Origin: Dama dama
Taxonomy: Eukaryota > Chordata > Mammalia > Artiodactyla > Cervidae
Direction of reading: 5' to 3'
NCBI RefSeq assembly: GCF_033118175.1
Contig: NC_083685.1
Location: forward strand, 116,530,501-116,594,500
DNA: 64,000 nucleotides
Shown here: positions 56,401-64,000 of the stretch, in pieces
Layout of the letters: each line of letters opens with the position of its first letter
Position numbering within the stretch: the stretch's first letter is position 1
Program-made: the position numbers and the translations under genes
The notes under the pieces: generated by a model
What the model was told of the DNA's origin: nothing
Database searches by the model: none
The model's input: the letters and a program-made list of their open reading frames with translations, nothing else

Positions 56401-57050
56401 CTTGCTTGGGCAGCGGACATCCACGCGTAACGCACACCCAGCCCCCGCAGCCTTGCTGGCCTCTATTTTGGGGGCCAAATATCCGTAGAGACCCACTTGC
56501 TTATATAACCATTAATGACCATTTAATTACCACTCATATTTAATAGGAAACAATTACGTGACCTGGTGGCTCAGACGGTAAAGAATCTGCCTGCAATGCA
56601 AGGGACCCAGGTTCGATCCCTGGGTCAGGAAGATCCCCTGGAGGAGGGAATGGCTATTCATGCTGGTATTTTTGCCTGGAGAATCCCATGGACAGAGGAG
56701 CCTGGTGGGCTACAGTCCTTGGGGTTGCAAACAGTCAGACACGACTAGGCAACTAACACTCACCCTTGCCGGTCACTTTTCAGCCAGAGGGCCACTGTGC
56801 CTACACCTGGCACATGAGTCTTGGTGCCAATGATGACAGTGCCTCATCCCACCCGCTGAACACAGATACACACCTACTAAAGCACACACAAGGTCGGGGA
56901 CGCTGCTGCTGACGGTCCAGGCAGGGCCCCACTCACCCTCTCTCTAGTGACCCGGTTGTGGTTGAGTCTCATGAGTTCTGCAAACCTCTGTTCATAGAGA
57001 TGAAGCAGCAGCACCAGGTACAAGCCTGAATTCATCAGCTCGTTTTGTAC
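47435..57050 (-). CDS. MARCHF10: MARCHF10 coding region, last three exons (partial gene)
   Basis: Three minus-strand exons splice into 72 C-terminal residues plus stop. The parts are a helix-rich block (ELMNSGLYLVLLLHLYEQRF and AELMRLNHN), then RERLSRNYPQPRPEENE, then SELGDGSDSSICEGSSRVV. They match the C-terminus of human MARCHF10 as I recall it, including both exon joints, and the position next to MRC2 with opposite orientation fits conserved synteny. MARCHF10 is a RING-CH E3 ubiquitin ligase linked to spermatid development. Its catalytic RING-CH exons are not in the window and should lie to the right. Confidence 0.9.
47497..50590 (-). other. MARCHF10: MARCHF10 last intron
   Basis: About 3.1 kb, with no SINE that I can see. 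It includes a G-run at about 48033-48056 and the CpG-rich block at about 48.4-49.65 kb. The long ORFs on both strands here follow from base composition. Confidence 0.75.
48415..49650. promoter_or_regulatory. CpG-rich block in the last MARCHF10 intron
   Basis: Dense CpG and long open frames on both strands, such as gggcgcgcccgccgcagcag near 49072 and gggcggcggcgccgggggac near 49360. The density exceeds that of flanking DNA and resembles a CpG island. No recognisable first exon or protein is visible, so an orphan island, an unannotated transcript start or an enhancer are all possible. Confidence 0.55.
50591..50633 (-). CDS. MARCHF10: MARCHF10 penultimate coding exon
   Basis: On the minus strand, a pyrimidine-rich tract and tttcccatag precede TTG TCA AGA. 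The 43 bases encode LSRNYPQPRPEENE plus one base, then the donor gtaggt. Reading through the donor would give an unrelated tail and a stop, so I prefer the splice that restores SELGDG. Confidence 0.88.
53041..53256 (+). repeat. Bov-tA SINE
   Basis: It is flanked by the exact 8-base repeat tttagaac at 53033-53040 and 53257-53264, with a ggcttcactgatggctcagt head and Bov-A body. Confidence 0.9.
54280..54390 (+). repeat. Bov-A SINE monomer
   Basis: acccactccagtattcttgc through gtcataaagagtcagacatg, with no tRNA-like head. Confidence 0.85.
54479..54556 (+). mobile_element. Mariner-type miniature inverted-repeat element
   Basis: A 78-bp element with 19-base inverted ends (ctgggctggccaaaaagtt and aactttttggcccacccaa, 16 of 19 matching), flanked by TA at 54477-54478 and 54557-54558. 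This is the expected structure of a non-autonomous mariner copy. It has no coding capacity. Confidence 0.88.
55198..55408 (-). repeat. Bov-tA SINE, reverse orientation
   Basis: gtgtgctcagtcatgcctga, gactgtagcccaccacgctc and acggagtcaccacggaagcc mark an inverted copy. Confidence 0.87.
55690..55818 (+). repeat. CHR-type SINE
   Basis: tgtgggatcttagttccttg, then gaccggggatcaaacctgta and ccactggactaccagggatg. Confidence 0.85.
56558..56765 (+). repeat. Bov-tA SINE
   Basis: gacctggtggctcagacggt, ggttcgatccctgggtcagg and tcagacacgactaggcaact form a full copy lying about 170 bases beyond the MARCHF10 donor site. Confidence 0.9.
56937..57050 (-). CDS. MARCHF10: MARCHF10 third-last coding exon
   Basis: On the minus strand the acceptor tccacctgtag precedes GTA CAA AAC GAG. 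The 38 codons read VQNELMNSGLYLVLLLHL, then YEQRFAELMRLNHNRVTRER, and the donor is AGG|gtgagt. The Leu-rich run followed by a charged helix lies C-terminal to the RING-CH domain. The exon is phase 0 at both ends. Confidence 0.92.
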
Positions 57051-58157
57051 CTACAGGTGGACAAGAAAGCCTTTAAGTTCATCTATAAAATATTCATGGT
57101 CTCAATCACAGGGTGGGGGATACTAGGCCAAGAGGGGACAAGTAATAGGAACGAGAGCCCAAGCCCCAAGGCAAGGCCTGCTCCAGAGGGGAGAACAGAG
57201 CAAAAGGGGACCCAGGGTGGAGGCAGGGTAGCCTTCCTGGAATCCTTGACTGCCTAGTGGAGGATGCCTGAAGAAGTTCCTGGCTTGGTCCTGGTCTGTG
57301 GACACTTACTGAGTAGTTACCTGCCGTAGCCTTGAGCTGAGTGTCAGGAGAACACAGGGCCAAAGGTCTCAGCTCCCTGCTGGGACCCCATTCTGTCATG
57401 TGGGAGAGAGTGTGCCTCATTCATAGACGGCTCCAGTACCAGCGGGATGTGTCAAGGGCCACAGAAGAGTCGTGAAGGGGAAGAAAGAGGCTGGTGGCAT
57501 ATGACCTGGAAGACAGTGTCTCTGATGGTCCTAAAAGGATGGGAGGGACTTTGGTAGGTGGCTCTGGGGGGCATTCAGGACCTTTCAGACAGAAGCGCTG
57601 ACTGGCAGCACACACATGAGGGGGCGGAGTGTTTGTTGGGCAAAATTCTCTACTCACCAGTATAGCTGGAGTATATGGGGAGGGGGCTTTGAATTTTTAA
57701 AAAATCTTGGCATGGGCTGGGGAGATGGTAAGGTGGGATCATATTAGGCAGAACGGAGGCAATTGGATGTCATGTTACGTATACACATGTAGCTGCTGGG
57801 CACCAAGAAGAGGAGTCAACAGGATGAGGCTGTGTGACTCAGGAAAGCGGATGGGTCTGTTGGAGAATCTGGGACACAAGTGCCATGGTGGGAACATTTG
57901 ATGTTCCTACATCCCTCATTTGCTCAGGGAAAGGGCCTCAGGCCTTAGTTCTCTAAGTTTCTCCTTTCACAACTGGGCTTAGTGATGGTCGCACCTAGGG
58001 GCTCCCTGATTCCCCACCCTCCCCAGCTGTCCTGTTGTCACCTAAGCCCCAGAAAGCATGTGCCTGGCCGGGCCTCGGATGGCACCGCGAACCTCACGGC
58101 TTCTGCGCATGCTCTTTCTCACGTGGTCTGTCAGCTTGTTTTTGTGCGTCTGTTTCT

Positions 58158-58366
58158 TTTGAAAATCTTTATTTAGTTGTGCAGGGTCTCCGTTGCAGCA
58201 CTCGGAATCTTTGATCTTTAGTTAGGGCATGTGGGATCTTTAGCTGCAGCATGCAAACTCTTAGTTGCAGGAGGTGGGATCTAGTTCCCTGAGCAGAGAT
58301 CGGAGCCCGACCCCCGGCACTGGGAGCATGGGGTCCCAGGCTCCGCACCACCAGGGAAGTCCCTTT
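58158..58366 (+). repeat. CHR-type SINE
   Basis: gaaaatctttatttagttgt lead, repeated cttagttgcag blocks and caccaccagggaagtccctt. Confidence 0.83.
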
Positions 58367-61300
58367 GTGTCTCTGCTGTGAAATCTCTGCCACTTTCCAC
58401 CTTTCCGAGGCTGTGTCCATGACTTTCTTTATAGCCGTCACAAGGTCGCCTCCTTGCAGAAATCTTCCTGATGAAACTCATTTGTTTCAGGCGTTCCTCC
58501 CTGAGTCCTAAGCCTTCATCTTTGCTGTGTATGCCGCATCGTGCACTGGCTAATGTCTTTGCTTTTTCTCGGTGGGTGGGTGGTGGTGTATTTTTCTCAC
58601 TGGTGCTGACAACACGGGGAGGTTCCTCTAGGGAAGATCTGACCATCCGAGTGACTGTGACACCTCTGTCCTCGGCTCCTTTGGCGGTCTGTCTTGCAGA
58701 GCCTCGCCCCGTGGACCTGCCTCGACCTTCAATAAACTCTCAGATTTGTGATGACTCCTCCCCGTCTGCCGCTTTATTTCCCCATCTGTCCTCGGGTCAG
58801 ATCTCCAGGGTGGGAGGATCTTAGGAAACCCCAGAGGACTAGAAGCCCTGGCAGAGGGCACGGCCCTTGACATCACCCTTGGGAAAGGTCGAAACCGTGA
58901 CTGCTTTCCCAGGAGGACTGAAGCTCAGCCTTGACACAGTAGCATCTCAGCGCCTCCTCCTTCCTTTCCCCCGGAGGCCCAAGGGGCTTCACAGACCTGG
59001 CGTCCTGTTCCCATCCCGTGGAGGGCAGCACAGGAAGCCGGCAGAGAGCACACCCCTTCCAGGATGGACCGGCTGCCAGAGAAGGTGCTCAAGCTGAGCA
59101 AAGATCCTTGTGCTCTTCCCTTCTGCATCGGGGCCAGCTCTGAATCTTGGTGACCACCAGCCTCAAGGTCACTGCTTGAGCCCCCTCCACCGCCCTACAG
59201 ACCTGCCTTCAAAGACTCCAGCCAACAGTCCTTAGCGGTTAGCCTATTTTTAGCCTTTCTCTTCTGACCTTGGCCTAGAACAGGCAGAGAGGAGATGGCG
59301 CGTTTCTCCTTTTTCTGTGTTAAAGGCCTCCTCCCACCTTCCCCAGGAGTCGGTGCTTCCTTTGCCATCTGTCTCAGGAACCACCGCCTCTGGGAAGCCT
59401 TCCCGGACTACCTACCACACAGACCAAGCCTTGTCCCTCGTTGACTTTTCCAGGTGGGGGGTCTCCCGTGAGCTGTCGATGGCTCTCTCCTGAGTGCCTG
59501 CTTCACCAGGAAGCCTTTCTGCTCCCAGACACTCCGATGCATAATGGCAAATCAATCAGCTAGAAAATGGCTTGGAACTATCAGGTTTGTCAAAGCGTGC
59601 AGGGAAATCATTTACTTTTTATGACTCCATAAGACCCGGAGGCATGCAGATGGGAAAATATCCACTAATGTTTTCTGCAGATCATTTGAAAAGTCACTTC
59701 CAGCAGATTGTGTCTCTGCTCTGGTCTGTGGGAGGGAACCTGTCACTCGGTGCCATAAATCTCACTGGCCCAGCTCCATTGTGTGTGCCCTTTGCCGAGC
59801 CTGTGATGCTGGGCAAAAGGGGCCGGGCGGGCCAATCGGGGCAGGCATTTCATAGTCAGCTTGGAGTCATCCTTTTTACCCTAAGCCACAAGTGGGAGGC
59901 ATTTGTTATCAGAGAGTTCCATCCGTCATGTTTGGTCGGTAAGAGCAGGATGAGCTAATTTTTGGAGCATTATTTATTGGAGTTGCTCCCGACCTGACCC
60001 TCCTTGGCCCATGTGCATCACACTTTGCTGGCCACGTGCAACAGCAGAGATGGGGGTGGGGAGGCACGTGAAGTAGTGGGCAGGAGCTCAGGGGGGCACT
60101 CAGCCCACCTACCAGATGTTCTTCTTCCTTTTCTCCTGCCCTTTTATTTTGTTCAAATCCATTTCGGCAGAGAGATTTGTTATGGATGGAAATTCTCAAT
60201 GTAATCTGCTCAAAGAAAGACAGCCTGGCTAGGAGTTCTAGCAAGTCGTTAAATATGTTCCAAGGATGCTCCCAGGTGTGAGGGGGATTAGGTGGCTGTG
60301 TGTGTCCAGGGACATCTGTCCATGGCCGAGAGGGAGCACGGTCAGGCCTGTGCTTCCAAGCAATGACAGCCAGAGGCCCGCTGAGCCCCTCCTGTGTGGC
60401 AGGGGCCAGGATGGCAGGGACACTACTCCATCACACAGGGAGCCTGGGATCCCAGAATGGGCAGCCTAGGACCACCATGCCCTGTGACGTTGGGCAAAGA
60501 CTTTTAACTGTGCATGGGCAAGGGGACTCCATTTATCAATGGGGAGAATTGTAGCCTCTGCACTGCCTCATTTCCTCAAGGCGTTATGACAAAATGAGCT
60601 AATACGAGTGGACATGGTATTTCGCAAAACAGAAAACATCCTGCAACAGACAAGAGCTAAAGCTAGGATTCGGGGCAAGGACCACACGTGCCTTGCCTGC
60701 CCCTCTGCTCCTAGTGCCCGGCACATGCCTGGGATATGATTGCTCAATAAATACATGCATGGATCAAAGAATGAGGGGGAAAGTGTGTAATTTGGGGTTA
60801 GTGATGACTTTTGACTCTAGTGGTCCCAACTTTAACACATGTCAGAATTACTGAGAGGGTCTTTTAGATGCAGTTACTGGACACCCCTTTTTTTCCAGAT
60901 GCTGATTCAGTGGGTTTGGGTGGGGCCCAAGAATGTGCATGTCTAACAAATCCCCAGATGATGCTGTGGGCCCTGGTTTGGCAACTGCCCATCTTTGAGA
61001 GCCCCCTGCTCTCAGCTAAGGATCAACAGTTGGTAGCCAGTAAGCAGAAGCTGGCCTGTGGATGTGCTCTGGTTGAAAGGAAGGAGGGAAGGAAAGAAGG
61101 AAGGATGTGACCACCTTCCGCTGGAGGGAGTATTCACTGCCCCGCCACAGTCGCCACCACTCCCAGAGGATGGCACTCGGGAGATTCTGAGCAGCTGTTA
61201 ACCTGCCTGGTCTCTATGGCATTTGAGTGTACAATCTCTGACCTCAACTTTTCTTAAACTTCTTTTCTCCTGGTCCATTTTGGAACCTGGACTATTCCTT

Positions 61301-61971
61301 GGAGCTCTACCTGTTGCCATCCAGGAGCTCTTCCTTCCGCTCAGAAACCCAATCAACCAACCCATCAATCAATCATAAGTCCCACCTCCAGGTTCAAGAG
61401 CATGTGGAGTTGCTTCACGGGCAACACTGCAGGGAGGTGGGCAGTGGCTGTGGAATGCCTGCTGGGCTTCATTTTCAGGCATCTTTGAATAAGTGTGGGA
61501 GCAAGTTGATGCCAGCCCCAGCAGGCCAATAAATGGACCACCTGATGCCCACAGCCCAAGGTGCTTAGGTCAGGTCCTGGCCTCCCCGCCACCCCCACCA
61601 GCTGATTTAGCTTCATGGGGCCACTCCCCAGACAGCCTATAGGAGTTTCTAATCTAGCCACCTGGAGCCTGGTAACAAGCTCTGGTGGACCCTATGGGGA
61701 CCACCCAGTGTCCAAAAAAAGGAGGGATAATTGGATTTCAGTACCTTGTTAGAGGCCACGGTTAGCATTCTTGCTGGCCCTACTCAGGTGCATTGAACCA
61801 AACCAGAGAAACACACACTAATCCAAGCCCCTCAAGGAATATTGACAGTGCCGGCTGGGTACCTACTGGGCAAGTCCACAGTCTGTGGTCAGATGCTAAG
61901 TGAGCTATCTTAGAGGGCGTTGTCCTCAAAAGCCTGTGTGTGGAGGGCTCACTCTTTTTCCTCTCTGGTCT

Positions 61972-62124
61972 TTTCTTGGCTGTGCTGGGTCTTAGTTGGG
62001 GCACATGGGATCTCTGATCTTCACTGAAGCGTGTGAGATCTAGTTCCCTGACCAGGGATCGAAGCTGGGATTCCCTGTATTGAGGGCACCGAGTCTTAGC
62101 TACTGGACCACCAGGGAAGTCCCT
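61972..62124 (+). repeat. CHR-type SINE
   Basis: tcttggctgtgctgggtctt, tagttccctgaccagggatc and actggaccaccagggaagtc. Confidence 0.88.
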
Positions 62125-62872
62125 CCTCACTATCTTTGTGCTAAACCACAGTTACTCCCATCTTCATCCATGGAGAGTTTCTGAACTTGTGGAAGTCACA
62201 CTTCCCTAGTGCCTCCAGTTTAACTCGGACTGTTAGCAAACAGACACTATTAAATTCACCACCAGCCATCAGAACAGTCGGAACTGCCATAAAAGTGTGA
62301 GCCCTCAGCTGCTTTCCATCCGCAGATAAATATTGCACGTTGGTTCTTGGGACCTTTGTTCTCCCACCAGGGTGGGTCTGTCAATCTAGTTTCTCCCTGT
62401 GATTATAATGAAGGGCATTTTTAAAAGGCTTTGATGGCCTGTCAAGTTCTCCTCAAAACTAATTTAAACTCTTTTCTGCTTCCATGTCATGTAATTAGTG
62501 TGCTGGATATTTTCCATCTTCCCCTCCAGCTCCATTTTCTACCCTGCTCTGCGGCCGAGAGGCTGATCTCTATGGATTGCATTTACTTGGCTCCCTTGTC
62601 CTCTGGCTCCCCATTGTGTTCAGCCAATGGGAGGCCCTGAGAGGATACCAGAGGGCAGGAGGAGAGAGGCTGGAGTAGTTATCCCCCGGTTCCCTCTCTG
62701 TGGGGCAGTGGGGTGGCCATGGAAGCTTTTCCCCTACCCACAGGCTGGTGGTGACTCTCTCCTGGAGCCATAACCCAGGATTTAAAAAGGTGACTATAGG
62801 ACTGCCCAAACTCAGGGGAACCAATTTGACTCTGTTGTACTTTATGCACAAAAAAGGTCTGGATATAGGGTA

Positions 62873-63092
62873 GGGCTTCCCTGGTGGCTCAGCGGTAAAG
62901 AATCTACCTGCAGTCCAGGAGACGCGGGTTATCAGGTTCAATTCCTGGGTCAGGAAGATCTGGAGGAGGGCATGGCAACCCACTCCAGTATTCCTGCCTG
63001 GAGAATCCTATGGACAGAGGAGGCTGGTGGGCTATGGTCCATAGGGTCTGAGAGAATCAGACACAACTGAAGTGACTTGGCATGCACACATT
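62873..63092 (+). repeat. Bov-tA SINE
   Basis: gggcttccctggtggctcag head, Bov-A body, ending near tgaagtgacttggcatgcac. Confidence 0.9.
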
Positions 63093-63504
63093 GACAGGCC
63101 AATGATCTGAAAGTCAAAGTGACTCCTCTGAAGAGTGACATTTCAGTTGCTAACAATGATTTTATGGTTTTTAAATTATGTCATTTACAGTGGTGGTTAT
63201 TAATCATTTTTTTTTTCCTAATTTCATGATGAGGGAGGTCAGTCTTGAATTATAATGGTAATGATGGCCTATTTTCATTTGAGATAAATATCTATTGACT
63301 GCTTATTTGCTAGGCATCGTCCAGATCATCACTACCCAACAGAGATACAATGTGAGTCACCAATGCAAACAACACATGTAACCTGAAAATTTCTAGGAGC
63401 CGCAATAAAGAAGTATAGAAAGAAACTGGAGAAATTATTAATAATTTTAATAATTTTACTTTATTTGATCTGATATGTTTTAAATATCATTTCAACTATA
63501 ATAT

Positions 63505-63720
63505 GGGCTTTCCTGGTGGCTCAGGTGGTAAAGAATCTGCCTGCAATTCAGGAGACCTGGGTTTGATCCCTGGGTTGGAAAGATCCCCTGGGGAAGGGAA
63601 GGGCAACCTATTCCAGCATTCTTGCCTGGAGAATCCCATGGACAGAGGAGCCTGGCGGGCTACAGTCTATGGTGTTGCAAAGAGAGAAACACAAATGAGC
63701 GACTAACTTTACTTTTTTTA
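63505..63720 (+). repeat. Bov-tA SINE
   Basis: It is flanked by aactataa at 63494-63501 and 63721-63728. gggctttcctggtggctcag head and a T-rich tail. Confidence 0.9.
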
Positions 63721-64000
63721 AACTATAACATAAAATTATTTATGTGATAATTGACTCTTAGTTTTGGACTGAGCCTTTGAAATTTGGTGTGTAACACAGC
63801 ACACCTGGACTGGAAATAACCACTTGTTTGTGAGCTAGCCGTGGCTTGTGGCTTCCATGTTGAGCAGCGTAGCTCTAAACAGAAAACCATTTGCCTGAGA
63901 CTTGGGCAATGAACTATTATTCCAGGCATAAATCACCTTCCCACCTAAAGTTAACTCTTTCACAGTATTAGAATTGCAATCCAATGCCCCAGGAGAGTTA

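Larger units (their letters stand above)
50634..56936 (-). other. MARCHF10: MARCHF10 intron
   Basis: About 6.3 kb with several SINEs and a mariner-type miniature element from about 53.0 kb on. I see nothing identifiable at 50640-53030 apart from short C- and T-rich runs. Confidence 0.75.
57051..64000 (-). other. MARCHF10: MARCHF10 intron, continuing beyond the window
   Basis: I searched for the RING-CH cysteine motifs (CRICQ, CEMCK) and the neighbouring conserved segment on the minus strand and did not find them. This interval is therefore intron with the SINEs listed. The stretch 58.9-61.9 kb is almost free of young repeats. Confidence 0.75.

Noticed and set aside
57051..64000. RING-CH exons of MARCHF10
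   Set aside because: I looked for the CRICQ and CEMCK motifs and adjacent conserved residues on the minus strand and found none, so they must lie to the right of the window.

Overview
The window is nuclear genomic DNA from a ruminant, most likely a bovid (cattle, sheep, goat or a close relative). It has GT-AG introns, vertebrate coding exons and many ruminant repeats: Bov-tA/Bov-A SINEs, CHR-type tRNA-derived SINEs, two BovB (RTE) LINE 3' fragments, artiodactyl L1 tails and older MIR copies. Nothing in it looks prokaryotic, so most long ORFs are chance frames through repeats, introns or GC-rich DNA.

The plus strand carries MRC2 (Endo180, uPARAP, CD280), the collagen-internalising receptor of the mannose-receptor family. 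Positions 1-12659 are the 3' part of intron 1. The exon encoding the start codon and signal peptide lies to the left of the window. The remaining 29 coding exons (2-30 of the 30-exon human gene) lie between 12660 and 37680 with no frameshift or stop. They encode 1439 residues: a ricin-type cysteine-rich domain, a fibronectin type II domain, eight C-type lectin-like domains (CTLD1-8), one transmembrane helix and a short tail with a dihydrophobic endocytosis signal. The 3'UTR runs to an AATAAA at 38774. Intron 6 holds a processed DTD1 pseudogene with a poly(A) tract and target-site duplications.

About 8 kb of intergenic DNA follows (roughly 38.8-46.7 kb), with a MER1-like hAT element, a MIR, an L1 tail, a BovB tail and a dense SINE cluster. 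From about 46.7 kb to the right edge the window lies inside the 3' end of a minus-strand gene identified as MARCHF10 (a RING-CH E3 ubiquitin ligase). Its last three coding exons are at 57050-56937, 50633-50591 and 47496-47435. The RING-CH exons lie to the right of the window. MRC2 and MARCHF10 are therefore convergent, as they are in human.

Two GC- and CpG-rich blocks stand out. One (about 2.05-2.87 kb) is inside MRC2 intron 1 and contains an ATG followed by a splice donor in the phase that fits exon 2. The other (about 48.4-49.65 kb) is inside the last MARCHF10 intron. Other notable structure includes a 69-base strictly alternating pyrimidine-purine run, a tandem NAGNAG acceptor at MRC2 exon 30, in-frame skippable micro-exons, a complete 78-bp mariner-type miniature element, and both published bovine crooked-tail mutation sites, which appear to carry the normal allele here.
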